Source: Bin80 sp022820435
GTDB taxonomy: Bacteria > Bacteroidota > Rhodothermia > Rhodothermales > Bin80
NCBI GenBank assembly: GCA_022820435.1
Contig: JAJEFL010000060.1
Span: 1 to 42,611, forward strand
Reading direction: 5' to 3'
DNA: 42,611 nt
Numbering within the stretch: position 1 is the first letter of the stretch; every line of letters begins with the position of its first letter. This document shows positions 1 through 10,200 of this stretch, piece by piece. The notes beneath the pieces are model-generated. The model worked only from the letters and a program-made list of their open reading frames with translations, was not told the DNA's origin and ran no database searches. Made by a program: the position numbers and the translations under genes.

Positions 1-1361
1 GCATCTTCGTCCACGCTATTTGAAGCCGAAGCGAACGTGATCTCCGGCGCAGCAACCACCGTTCCATCATTATCGGTAATCGTCAAGGTATGGACGTTTG
101 CACCCCCCACCGTATATCCCGTACCGCCTGTCAGGGTCAGAGTGATCGTTTCGCTCCCCTCGTCAGCATTGTCATCGATAATCACAACCGGAATATTCAC
201 CGAAGTTGCTCCCGCGGTCACCGAAACCGTCCCTGAACTGGTGTAGTCCGTATTTCTTGTTGCCGTTCCACCTAGACCGTAATTCAGGGTTAACCCTCCT
301 GCAGGCGCAGCAGGGCTGAGATTTACCGCTACGCTGTGGGTTCCCGCATCTTCGGCTGCGCTGCTTGAAGTGGAAGCGAACACGACCTCCGGCGTAGCAA
401 CCGTTCCATCATTATCGATGATCGTGAGTGTATGTGTATTCGGAGTCCCCAGTGTGTAAAGACCACCCAAGTGGGTTTCGGGCAACAACGCTATTATGAT
501 GGTCTCATTGCCCTCGTCCAGATTGTCTGGAATGATCCTTAGTGGGATATTCAATGAAGACACGTTCGGGGGTACCGGAATGAAAGGTATATCCCGAAAA
601 TCAAGATCATACGAGTAGTCAACATTAACTGTGGCCGTTTCTCCCTCTCCCGGCACAAAATACAAATTCAAGCCACCCTCTGTTGGCGGATGATTGATAT
701 TGACCTTAACATTCACGCTAAGGACATTTTCTCTCACATTACCCGAGCCCGAATCGAAGAAAAACTCGGGGACAGGTGGATCCTCATCGTCAATTATCGT
801 GAGTGTATATGTATTGAGAGTATTTCCCACTGTGTAACCCGTACCATTTTTCAGCGTTAATATGATCGTCTCATTTCCCTCATAGATGTCATCATCGATA
901 GTACGTATTGTGATGTCTGCCTGAGACCTATCCTTACTAACATCCACTGTTACAACTCCAGCATTATCAATCGTATAATCTTTGCCAGACTCTGCCGTAC
1001 CTCCTATCTCATAATTTACGGAGAGATCAGCAGTTACCTCTTCACTGAGAGTTATCGGAATCAGGATCAAGGACGTACCTTCGTCAAAGCCCGTGTCGAA
1101 TGTGTTAAAGGTAACCTCTGGTATTACTGTACCATCCTCCGCACCGATTAAAATTGAAGGAGAATCAGTTTCTGATCTTCCAGTCACATTGTTCGGATAC
1201 GCACCAAATGAATTCAAAGATTCTGTCGGGGGTGAGTTATCAACGGATCGGTATTCCTGCAAGGCTTGTTCAGAAGCGGAATACGAAGCGACTGGCAGAC
1301 TTAGGGCAAACACCACAATTATAAAGGATGGCCCAAGGAATCGGGGCAGCAGGGAATTCAT
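1..1361 (-). CDS. Secreted Calx-beta repeat protein, N-terminal part (runs off left edge)
   Basis: Translating the minus strand from the ATG at 1361 gives an open frame that continues through position 1, so the C-terminus is outside the window. The first ~30 residues are a signal peptide (basic/hydrophobic, ending near SLPVASYSAS). After a ~55-residue linker come four successive Calx-beta-like modules of ~100-120 residues. Each has the family's hallmarks: a strand with YEIGGTA or YGLGGTA, an IPVVIIDDNADEGSETITLTL-type block, a TGYTVG turn, and an LTITDNDGTV closing strand. The last two modules are much more alike than the first two, suggesting recent repeat amplification. Calx-beta domains in bacterial surface proteins usually bind Ca2+ and act in adhesion; that role is inferred. 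In this phylum such proteins often end in a T9SS sorting domain, which cannot be seen here. Confidence 0.85.
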   Translation of the reverse strand, partial: MNSLLPRFLGPSFIIVVFALSLPVASYSASEQALQEYRSVDNSPPTESLNSFGAYPNNVTGRSETDSPSILIGAEDGTVIPEVTFNTFDTGFDEGTSLILIPITLSEEVTADLSVNYEIGGTAESGKDYTIDNAGVVTVDVSKDRSQADITIRTIDDDIYEGNETIILTLKNGTGYTVGNTLNTYTLTIIDDEDPPVPEFFFDSGSGNVRENVLSVNVKVNINHPPTEGGLNLYFVPGEGETATVNVDYSYDLDFRDIPFIPVPPNVSSLNIPLRIIPDNLDEGNETIIIALLPETHLGGLYTLGTPNTHTLTIIDNDGTVATPEVVFASTSSSAAEDAGTHSVAVNLSPAAPAGGLTLNYGLGGTATRNTDYTSSGTVSVTAGATSVNIPVVIIDDNADEGSETITLTLTGGTGYTVGGANVHTLTITDNDGTVVAAPEITFASASNSVDED

Positions 1362-1625
1362 CTAGACTGATTTGTAATTGGCATCTTTTGCGAAAGGTTC
1401 ATTGAACTGAAATAAAGTCGCATAGTTCCACCGGCTGTCAAGTGCATCAACTGTCCACCAAGTGCAGCCAGTTGTGCTGCATTGCCTTGCATGTCTGCGT
1501 AAAACGCTGCAGGCGATGGCCTCCGGTTCCATTGATAAAAGGATCTTGTCTGCTATCATCGAAATGGATCGTGACACATAAAATTTAACCGGAATATTAC
1601 CGGGGCAAATAGGCCCCTGATCGCC

Positions 1626-2906
1626 ATGATACAGACGATTTCCAGTTCCGTTCGTTTCACAGGAACAGTCGAACTTCCCGCAGACAAGTCCATTGCCCAT
1701 CGGGCAGCCCTCTTTGCATCGATTGCAGATGGGGTCTCGACATTGCATCATTTCCCCGCAAGTGCGGATCCGCAGAGCACGCTTTCCTGCCTTCGGCAGT
1801 TAGGGGTCCCAATTGAGAACTCTCCCAATCATACCGTTGTCATCCAGGGGGGAGGCCGACATGGATTTTGTGCGCCCAATGCTCCACTTGACTGCGGGAA
1901 CTCTGGAACAACAATGCGCCTGCTCACAGGAATGCTTGCCGGACAGCCCTTTGACAGTGAACTGACCGGCGATGCTTCGCTCAATGCCCGCCCCATGCAG
2001 CGGATCGCCGCCCCCCTGCAGGCAATGGGAGCCCATATTTCGCTCACGGATGGGCACGCCCCTATCAAAATACAGCGCTGTGAAAAATTAAAAGGGATTG
2101 ATTACCGGCTTCCGGTCGCCTCTGCACAGGTGAAATCCTGTGTCCTTCTTGCTGGACTATGGGCCGACGGGAGTACAACCGTACGGGAAGCGATTCCCTC
2201 ACGTGACCATACCGAACGGATGCTCCGCCTCCCAATATCCCGCTCCACACAGGAGTGCTCCATCAACTCGGATGCTTTGCACCCCATTCCCGGTGGCACT
2301 GTCATCCTGCCGGGTGATTTTTCTGCCGCTGCATTTCTGCTGGTCGCCGCATTGATTGCCGGAACCGGACCGGTTCATCTACCGAATGTTGGACTCAATC
2401 CAAGCAGAACCGGACTGCTGGCCGTGCTGAAACAAATGGGGGCAGAGATTCAGGTCACAGCGCATAACGCGTCCGGGGTGGAACCCGTCGGGAGCCTGAC
2501 CGTTCAGCGGTCTCCGCTTCGGGGGGCGGTGATCCAAGGCCGCCAAATTCCGAATATCATTGACGAAATTCCGATTATCGCCGTCGCCGGAGCATTTGCA
2601 AAAGGAACAACCATCCTGCGTGATGCCGCCGAACTGCGCTACAAGGAATGTGACCGGATCCATGCAATCGTAACTAATCTGCGCAAATTAGGAGCAGAGA
2701 TAGAAGAATTCAAGGACGGGTTTGCCATTACCGGGATGGTTCCCTTGAAAGGAAATACGGTTTCCAGTCATGACGATCACCGGATTGCCATGGCAATGGG
2801 GGTCGCCGGCCTCGCAGCATCCGGAACAACAACCATCCGGAATGCAGATGCGGCCTCGGTCTCTTTTCCGGAATTCTGGGATACGATCAACAGGCTGCAA
2901 ACATAA
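1626..2906 (+). CDS. aroA: 3-phosphoshikimate 1-carboxyvinyltransferase (EPSP synthase)
   Basis: Sixth step of the shikimate pathway: transfers enolpyruvyl from PEP to shikimate-3-phosphate in the cytoplasm. The 426-residue length is normal for the family. Visible signatures are the substrate-binding Lys21-Ser22 and Arg26 in PADKSIAHR, the GNSGTTMRLLTG loop, GDASLNARPM, SAQVKSCVLLAGL, SRDHTERML, and the C-terminal DEIP and RYKECDR motifs with the catalytic Asp/Glu. The ATG at 1626 puts Lys21 at almost the E. coli position, so no extension is needed. It stands alone: the upstream neighbour is divergent and the downstream MGMT-family gene is convergent across 57 bp. A small GC-rich hairpin (GGGGC/GCCCC, 1602-1617) lies just ahead of the start; its role is unknown. 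Confidence 0.95.
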   Translation: MIQTISSSVRFTGTVELPADKSIAHRAALFASIADGVSTLHHFPASADPQSTLSCLRQLGVPIENSPNHTVVIQGGGRHGFCAPNAPLDCGNSGTTMRLLTGMLAGQPFDSELTGDASLNARPMQRIAAPLQAMGAHISLTDGHAPIKIQRCEKLKGIDYRLPVASAQVKSCVLLAGLWADGSTTVREAIPSRDHTERMLRLPISRSTQECSINSDALHPIPGGTVILPGDFSAAAFLLVAALIAGTGPVHLPNVGLNPSRTGLLAVLKQMGAEIQVTAHNASGVEPVGSLTVQRSPLRGAVIQGRQIPNIIDEIPIIAVAGAFAKGTTILRDAAELRYKECDRIHAIVTNLRKLGAEIEEFKDGFAITGMVPLKGNTVSSHDDHRIAMAMGVAGLAASGTTTIRNADAASVSFPEFWDTINRLQT

Positions 2907-2963
2907 CAAACCCGCGCCCTGTCCCCGTGTTGCTAGACCTGCCGGCTACTGAAGGGGGGCAGA

Positions 2964-3290
2964 TCAATGGAGTTCGCTGCCTGGAACCCATAAATGACGT
3001 GACATGATCACACAACCTTCCCTGTCAAACGTAACCCCTTCCATCCGAAGCAGTTTTTCCATTGTATCAGGCCCGCCAAAATTTTTTGCCCCCGTCAATA
3101 CACCATTACGATTCACAACCCGATGACAGGGCAGATGCGATCCTTTGGCCGCTTTCAGGGCCCAGCCAACGGTGCGGGCGGCACTTCGGCTTCCCAGATA
3201 TTCCGCAATATGCCCGTACGTGGTCACTTTTGATCGTGGAATCTGGGCAACGATATCCCAGACATTTTCAAAAAAATCACCCCCGATCAT
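2964..3290 (-). CDS. Short MGMT-family (alkyltransferase-like) DNA-binding protein
   Basis: The 108-residue protein consists only of the C-terminal winged-helix domain of O6-alkylguanine-DNA alkyltransferases; the N-terminal Ada-like domain is absent. Visible are the helix-turn-helix strand VTTYGHIAEYLG, the AARTVGWAL segment with the Arg that flips out the base, and PCHRVV with Cys55 in the acceptor position. Alkyltransferase-like proteins (Atl1/eAtl) usually have Trp there, so this one could be catalytic, although short proteins of this family are also used as damage sensors. Its ATG lies inside the last codons of the upstream GWxTD gene (14-bp overlap), implying translational coupling as the last gene of the long minus-strand operon. 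A DNA-repair protein behind secreted proteins is odd and may be a passenger. Confidence 0.85.
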   Translation of the reverse strand: MIGGDFFENVWDIVAQIPRSKVTTYGHIAEYLGSRSAARTVGWALKAAKGSHLPCHRVVNRNGVLTGAKNFGGPDTMEKLLRMEGVTFDREGCVIMSRHLWVPGSELH

Positions 3291-5055
3291 CGTACATGAT
3301 CAATGTGAGACTTCGGACGATCTCACGCCCGGTTACCCGGTCCTGAACGCGGACGGTCACGGTAACCTCTCCCGTCCTTTCCCCCAAATCCACCATAATC
3401 TCCTCCGCTTCCATCCTGCTCTGCCCCTCAAAATCCACACTCGTCGCAGAGACGCGTCGACCTTTTGAGGACACCTGATAGGTTACCCGATAGGATGTAA
3501 TGTCTTCCAGCCCGTAAGCGAGATGATAGATTTCAAACCCTAGACCAAACTGCATCTCCCTGTGAATCCAAGGATGAGGCCAGGGAGCCGGTTCACCCGC
3601 TTCTATATTGTAGACGAGAGGTTTCAGGTCGCTCATCTCCAGTGTCAACCCGCTCGCATCCAGGGCATACAGTGAATCAATGCGTCTGGAGGCGACCTGT
3701 AACCGCTCTCCCAATCCATCGGACGTAACCGCAAATTGATCCCATTGAAATGCCAGATGATAGAGGCCCGTACTTCCGTCTATCTGGATCATCTGAACTG
3801 GAATGGTTGTCGCCTCCTCCCCGGATGGCATCTGGACGCGAATGGCGTTCGTCATGGTTTGCACCGGCGTGTATGCAGCATCCTGATGCGCCGCATAGAT
3901 CTGGATGAGGGACTCTTCCTGATCCGGATAACCGGGAATCGTAAAGCTGGTAGACTCTGGATGCCAGTAGATCTCCGTTGTCGTGGTTCCATCGGATTTC
4001 AGAAATCGCACATGACGCACCCCCAGTTCAAACGCTGGCAAGGCATTCAGAACCTCCGATGAACTTGAGGGGAGCAGGATCTCCCGCTGATAGGCCGCCT
4101 GCTGATCCTGCACCTGCGCATCAAGAATAATACTCTGTGCAAAAATATTCGGGGGCTGCCCTAATTCCTCTCCAAGATCCGAAGGTTCCGGTTGATCTTC
4201 CTGTAAAGATGTTGCTCCGGAAATGATTTTTGCGTTCTCAAGGGGATCCCGGTTGTGCAGCCGCCCGGTTTCTTCACGGGCAGACAGCCACATATCCACA
4301 TCGTTGAATCTTGAACCGAAATGATAATGCTCCAGTGCCAGCTGCCGGTATACAGACCTCATCACTGCCAATAACATTTTTGACTTCACATGCCCACGGC
4401 CTCCATATCCTAGACCGGATCGAAGCACCGGGGGCAGCAGATCCGATGTGTCCCCAATCCGGTATACATTCCGGTCTCCAATAAACAGAAAGTATGCATC
4501 CCGGTCAAGGTTCAGGTATCGCCAGAATTCATTCTCCGGAAAATCTCCTGGACTCACGGCAATACCCGGCTGATAGATTGCATCAATGAGCAGCGGATCA
4601 TCAAAACTGATCCGGGTCACCCGCTCAGGCGCCCCATAGCGGACATAGATTTCACCGCGATCATCGTATCCCTTTTCGCAGGATGAGCATCCATAGTGTT
4701 CCAGTGCGTGCTGCACCCGCCGCACATGCTCAATCATACGCTCGTTGACCTCGGAGGCGGGAAGCGGATCCTGGCTTCGCCACCAACTCAGGACGGTGCT
4801 GCGTGCATCGGGGGTCGTACTGACCGTCTCGGCCCCATAAATGGCGGGCAGGATTGATGCAGGCAGAAGTGGCCGCAGCCTCCGCAACTCAAGCTCCAGC
4901 ACCGGATCACTCACTGAACCTGTATCCTCAAATAACGCCGCATACTGCGCAACCGACTGCGCAATGTCCTCTAGGTCCAGAGACTGCGCCCGACCCCGCT
5001 GCTCCGTCATGAAACAGATCACCGAAAAAATCAATATACAGGTCCTGGAAATCAT
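3277..5055 (-). CDS. GWxTD-family secreted protein (divergent motif)
   Basis: 592 residues with an N-terminal signal sequence (hydrophobic ILIFSVICFM, cleavage probably near GRAQS). Around residues 91-143 it has the GWxTD-domain layout: W, SQDPLPASEVNE, a helix with RR and H, then KGYDDRGEIYVRYGAPE. The name-giving G-W-x-T-D-R-G is here G-Y-D-D-R-G. The C-terminus is beta-rich, with a last segment resembling the end of other GWxTD proteins. The family is common in Bacteroidota, Chlorobi and relatives, often in surface or uptake gene clusters, and has no established activity. It starts 9 bp after the VCBS gene upstream and overlaps the MGMT gene downstream, so it belongs to the operon. Two cysteines (CSSC) near residue 123 could form a disulfide. 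Confidence 0.75.
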   Translation of the reverse strand: MISRTCILIFSVICFMTEQRGRAQSLDLEDIAQSVAQYAALFEDTGSVSDPVLELELRRLRPLLPASILPAIYGAETVSTTPDARSTVLSWWRSQDPLPASEVNERMIEHVRRVQHALEHYGCSSCEKGYDDRGEIYVRYGAPERVTRISFDDPLLIDAIYQPGIAVSPGDFPENEFWRYLNLDRDAYFLFIGDRNVYRIGDTSDLLPPVLRSGLGYGGRGHVKSKMLLAVMRSVYRQLALEHYHFGSRFNDVDMWLSAREETGRLHNRDPLENAKIISGATSLQEDQPEPSDLGEELGQPPNIFAQSIILDAQVQDQQAAYQREILLPSSSSEVLNALPAFELGVRHVRFLKSDGTTTTEIYWHPESTSFTIPGYPDQEESLIQIYAAHQDAAYTPVQTMTNAIRVQMPSGEEATTIPVQMIQIDGSTGLYHLAFQWDQFAVTSDGLGERLQVASRRIDSLYALDASGLTLEMSDLKPLVYNIEAGEPAPWPHPWIHREMQFGLGFEIYHLAYGLEDITSYRVTYQVSSKGRRVSATSVDFEGQSRMEAEEIMVDLGERTGEVTVTVRVQDRVTGREIVRSLTLIMYDDRG

Positions 5056-5064
5056 GATACCGTC

Positions 5065-7218
5065 TCACGGGCTGGTCCCCCCTAACCGTACAGCATCTAC
5101 AGATTTTACTTTGAATTCATCTTCCCCCTCACGGATTCGGATAAATTTCCTCAGGGGGACTCCCCTTAATGTATCCACACTTGCAACAGCCGGCCACCTG
5201 ATCTCAATCTGATCAATCGAGATGGCTTTCCCAAGACCAACCTCTAGGCGCAAGGGGGAGGATCCAAAACTAGCCCCCGTACCGACGACCCGGTACAACG
5301 TATCTGCATCCGTTACAATCGTAATGCGTGCACCCATTGCGTCACGGTTTGATACAGTACCCTGAAGGGAGAGGATCACCCATTCATTCCCGTGCCCAGG
5401 GTTTTCATAAAGCGTGTTCCTTGCAAGATCTCCATCATACGCTCCACCCATGACCTGATACACATCTTGGTCTCCATCGTGGTCAATATCTCCAAATGCA
5501 ACACCATGTCCTTTCTGTAAATGTCCAAATCCGCCTTGGGTTGTCACTTCCTCAAACCTCATCCCATCCATGTTTCGAAACATCCGGTTGGGCATGATTG
5601 CACGAAGATTCGGATCCCCGGTTCCCACATAGAAATCCAGCCAGCCGTCTCCGTCCAGGTCTCCGTAATTGCACCCCATCGTATACATGACCTTGTTCAG
5701 GCCGGCCTTTTCGGTTACATCTTCAAACGTACCATCCTGCATGTTTTGATAGAGGCGGGGTTTTTCGGCCATATCAGGAATCCCAAGATATTCGGCCGCA
5801 ATATCCCCGGCAGCGGCGTGCCACCCGGAAACAAATAAATCCAGCCACCCATCCTGATTGAAATCCCAGAACCATGCCGGAAAACTCAACAAAGGCTCAC
5901 GGACCCCCGCCGCATCGGTCACATCCATGAAGGCTTTTCCTTTCTGATTCTGGAAAAGAAGATTCTGTTCCCGGTATCGGCTGATAAACAGGTCCGGCCA
6001 GCCGTCATTATTGTAATCCCCCCATACCACTGACTTCACATATCCCATCTGTACAAGGCCATAATCCCGACCAGCCTCAACGAATGTTCCATCCCCCTGA
6101 TTTACAAATAACTCGCTCAAATGGTGTCCCGCCTGGGGATTTGACTCATTCCCTATAAACAGATCCAGATCACCATCCCGATCAAAATCGCTCCATGCAG
6201 CGGTCTGAGTCGGATGTCGCGAATAGATCCCGGCTTCCCGGGTTACATCTTCAAACCTGCCCCGGCCTTGATTCCGCAGAAGTGAGTTTGGATGCCCTTC
6301 ACTGAGCCATGCTCCGCGCAAAACCAGTACATCATGATCGCCGTCATTATCATAATCCGCGTGCACCAGATTGAGTCCCCCCGTCAAACCGGTTAAGCCC
6401 GCATCTTCGGTGCGTTCTACAAAGCCACCTTTCCCATTATTTTCAAAGTACCGGAGTGGATCTCGTAATCCCCAGGAAGAAACCATCAGATCCAGCCAGC
6501 CGTCCCCCGACAGATCTTCCAAAACCACTCCTCCCGACAGTGCCATGATATCAACCCCCAGATGGGGAGCCACATCCGTGAACCTGCGAATCGTTGTCTC
6601 TCTTTTTTGTGATTCCAGAGGGATCCGCCACTTGCGTGCAATTCCGTCCGGGTAACTTCCCAGCGTCATATGGGCAAGGTTCAGCAGCCACAGGGCATTG
6701 AGATCGGTGGAATCTTGTATCAAAATCTGTTCGTACCAGTGGATGGCCATTTGAGAACCCCGCCGACGGGAATGAACTCCTTCGGGGGAAATCGGAAACA
6801 GGCATCTGGCAGCCGTATGATTGACGAGGCAGTTCTCCTGTTCTCCGATACGGAGATAGCTCAGCGCAAGATGATCCATCGCCCCCAGCTGCCATGACGC
6901 ATCCAACTCATTCGGAGAGGTCTGAACCGATTCCAGGATTCCCTCAAACACCGCCACCGCATCTTCACTGTCCCCTGCTCGAAGGAGTTCGGTCCCAAGT
7001 GTCGCCTCATACCGAAGACGATCCAGGAATTCTTCAGGAGGAGTCGTGTTTCTGAGTTCAATGATCCGTGCATGATTGGCATGTGCATTCCGATACGGAT
7101 AGCGATCTGTTTCGTCCGCAATCATTGCCAATTCCGCCGCCATCTGCACGGTGCTCTCCGGAATGGGCGATGTGCAGGATGCAAGAAATAACAGGCAAAG
7201 TGATAAACCACGAATCAT
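5065..7218 (-). CDS. CRTAC1-like lipoprotein: TPR-like N-terminus, FG-GAP/VCBS repeats, ASPIC/UnbV
   Basis: 717 residues. A lipoprotein signal with lipobox Cys15 (FLASC) is followed by an alpha-helical TPR-like region (about residues 25-205). Then comes a chain of FG-GAP/VCBS repeats with at least seven Ca2+-binding-type loops of the pattern D-x-[DNS]-x-D-G-x-x-D (for example DLSGDGWLDL, DFNQDGWLDL, DLDGDGWLDF). An ASPIC/UnbV domain closes the protein at about residues 625-705 (NRDAMGARI ... GASFGSS ... LEVGLG ... IRWP). Such repeats fold as a beta-propeller. Bacterial members are outside the cytoplasm and mostly uncharacterised. It starts 4 bp after the stop of the 1209-residue paralogue and ends 9 bp before the GWxTD gene. 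Unlike its two neighbours it has only one propeller/ASPIC module and adds the helical domain. Confidence 0.85.
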   Translation of the reverse strand: MIRGLSLCLLFLASCTSPIPESTVQMAAELAMIADETDRYPYRNAHANHARIIELRNTTPPEEFLDRLRYEATLGTELLRAGDSEDAVAVFEGILESVQTSPNELDASWQLGAMDHLALSYLRIGEQENCLVNHTAARCLFPISPEGVHSRRRGSQMAIHWYEQILIQDSTDLNALWLLNLAHMTLGSYPDGIARKWRIPLESQKRETTIRRFTDVAPHLGVDIMALSGGVVLEDLSGDGWLDLMVSSWGLRDPLRYFENNGKGGFVERTEDAGLTGLTGGLNLVHADYDNDGDHDVLVLRGAWLSEGHPNSLLRNQGRGRFEDVTREAGIYSRHPTQTAAWSDFDRDGDLDLFIGNESNPQAGHHLSELFVNQGDGTFVEAGRDYGLVQMGYVKSVVWGDYNNDGWPDLFISRYREQNLLFQNQKGKAFMDVTDAAGVREPLLSFPAWFWDFNQDGWLDLFVSGWHAAAGDIAAEYLGIPDMAEKPRLYQNMQDGTFEDVTEKAGLNKVMYTMGCNYGDLDGDGWLDFYVGTGDPNLRAIMPNRMFRNMDGMRFEEVTTQGGFGHLQKGHGVAFGDIDHDGDQDVYQVMGGAYDGDLARNTLYENPGHGNEWVILSLQGTVSNRDAMGARITIVTDADTLYRVVGTGASFGSSPLRLEVGLGKAISIDQIEIRWPAVASVDTLRGVPLRKFIRIREGEDEFKVKSVDAVRLGGTSP

Positions 7219-7222
7219 TTAA

Positions 7223-10200
7223 TTATTTCCTGAACATGAGGACTTCGTCTTTTCCGTTCAAACGTACTGTGATCGGTTCCTGATTCGGCCAGGTGACTTC
7301 GACAGCCGTCGCAGAACTGTCTCGTACCCCTAAGATAGCAATTGGAGCATTTTGTGACCAGTACCCCGCTCCCGCCGTGACAATTCTGGCCGGTCCACGG
7401 CTGCCATCCGAATATACAACGCGCAGAACCGATCCAATTGCATCGGAGAATGAATCAAATTGAATCCGAACATTCTTCTCTTTGGATGTTTTCCGATAGA
7501 CCCGTGTCGGCCCGTTATGCTGTGCAAATACAATCTCTTCCTGCCGGTCCCCGTCAAAATCCCCGACCGAGACCGCCCGCCCCTCCCCATAGACTGCAAA
7601 TCCGGATCGCGCCGCATAGGAGAAGGTTCCATCGCCATGTCCGAGAAGAAGGAGTCCCCGCCCCGCATCCTGCCGGGGAGTGGACAAAGGATAGGCAAAC
7701 CAGTTCTGGGACAGAACAATATCTTCATGGCCGTCCAGATTCGCATCCAGTACAACGGGACCGATCCCCGCACTGTACTGCGCCTCGGCAGGCAGCGGCT
7801 GAAACTCAAAATGATCACCCCGGTTGAGGAAGATGCCGGACGCATAGGTATTGGTTTCAAGAAACTGACCGCTGCTTCTTTGTGTGGGAAGGAGTTCATG
7901 CGCCGCCATTGTGCTGAACTGCCGGTGCGAGTCAATACGCAACTGTATCGGCGAGATGACGGCCATCAGATCTGAAAGCATCCGGGAGGGTCTGTAGATG
8001 TCCATTTTGGGATCAAAGAACGATTCCAGTACATTCGTCCGGCCATTGAAGTTGAAATCTCCGAAATACAGACGCACCGGTGTGCTGCGGCCATACCGGT
8101 GATTCCATCCTGCATTGGATGCAATCATATCCAATGCACCGTCCTCATCAAAGTCTCCGAGTGCCACGCCTCTCCACCATCCCTTATACGAATCGACTCC
8201 AAGGGATCCGGTATGATCCGTGAACCCATCCGGTCCCCCCTTGAAGATCCGAACCGCTCCCCACTCCGTCGCCAGTACGAGGTCACTGAACCCATCCCCG
8301 TCCAGATCTCCAAATACACTCCCGTTGACGAGTCCGAGATCTTGAAACGGCGCACTGAATTCTGTGCTAAGCCCCATTGTACCCTCCCGATTCAAATAAA
8401 TCCGGCTATTTGTAGAAATTGGATAGTGACCTGGAATAAAATGTCCTCCTGCGAACAGATCAAGGTCTCCATCCTGGTCAACATCCGCCATGGACAGGGG
8501 CCCCGGCGCCACCCATCCAAACGACAGTTTTTGATATCGGATTGGTTCCGCATCTTCGTTTATATCGTAGATGTGTATCCGGGACGAATCCTGGAAATGC
8601 TCATCGTTGGACTCCCCTGCAATCAGGCGTGTGAGGCCATTGTCCATCGGGTAAGCCAGTAATCCGGCTGCATCTCCATGCAGCGAATCCAGGATGGGCC
8701 GCCCGTCAAGCCGGAGCATATGTCCACGCCCTGACCCCTGCAGTAACTCAAACCGTCCATCTCTATCAATATCCACAGCGGCGAGTGCAGGCCCCCGGCG
8801 GCTGAGGTGCCAGGGGAGCAGAGGCTGAAGGGCAAAATCATTAAACTCACGCTCCATCAGCGGGCTGAACTCCTGATAGAGTTCGTACATTGGCGTACGT
8901 ATCTGGATTTCAGATGCCTCTGCGCCGCTTGATTCCTCAATGACATAGAGCCGGTTCCCCTCGTCAACCCGGATGCCGGAGCGTTGACCGAGCGGCCAGG
9001 TCACCTCAACCTGACAGGGTTGATCTTTGACTGCAAATACGGCCATATATTGGTTGGAGGAGAGATAACTCCCCCCCGCAGACACCTGCTTCGTCTGTCG
9101 GGGCAAATCCGCACACTCAACCGTGATCGCTGCTCCCACTCCCGATGTATTGGGAGGCTTTCCCTCCAGAATGACTGCCAGCCGGTCTGCTCCGCCTGTA
9201 TTGCGATAGACCCCGGGGGACGCGTTGAATCGGTTCGTCACGACATCCAGATCTCCGTCTCCATCCAGATCTCCCATTGCCATTCCATGGGCAATGTCTT
9301 CCTCTTCTCCAAAGCCCCACCCGCCGGGCATATCCTCAAAGGTAAGATCTCTGCGATTACGGAACGCAACATTTTTGAGGGGAAGCGGAGGAAAGTCCAG
9401 GATCAGCCCTCTGGCTTCTTTCCATGAGGATACGGAAGACATGAGGCGCTGTTCTGTCATTTGTGCATCCAGATCCTGCACATCAAACACATGACCGGTC
9501 GTGATGAGAATATCCTCCCAGCCATCCAGATCTACATCTATAAAACTTGTGGCCCATGACCAGTCCGATGCTGCAATCTCCGCAAACCGGGCTAGTTCCG
9601 CAAATGTGGTATCCCCCCGGCCAATCATAAGCGTATTCTGCATCTCCTGCGGACGAAACGATTCATCCCCGGGCGGAGATTCAACAGGAATGCGCGTATT
9701 GCGCTGACGCAGTCGCATCGAATAATCACGGCTCAGCATATCGGTGGCAAAAAAGTCCGTGATTCCATCTTTGTTGACATCGGAAAAATCCACGGACATG
9801 GTCGCATTGCTAGTCTTGCGGAGCGCGTGGGCCGGCGCACGCCGAAATCTCCCATCCCCAAGTCCAATCCACAATTCATCGGAGCTGTCAAAATCATTGC
9901 AGACATACAGGTCCATGACATCATCCCCCGTCACATCGTAGAATTTTGCGGTGAGGGCCCAGCCTCGCGGGATAGATGTCAATGGCACCCCCTCTGTATC
10001 CAGAAAGGAGCCGCCCGTCCACGGCATCTCATAGAACTGACCGGATCCATCGTTGAGATAGAGTCCATCGGGCTCCGCAAGTTCACTGCGAATGACCCTT
10101 TCACCAATCTGGACAAACCGGTAATGATTCCGGAATTCCTCCCTTGGTTCCAGTCCATTCTCCTGGAGCACCGACTCCCATGTAATCGCATTTCGAGGAA

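Noticed and set aside
1602..1617. Small GC hairpin in front of aroA as a terminator or attenuator
   Set aside because: Only five base pairs, no T-run and no leader peptide; listed only as a note with aroA.
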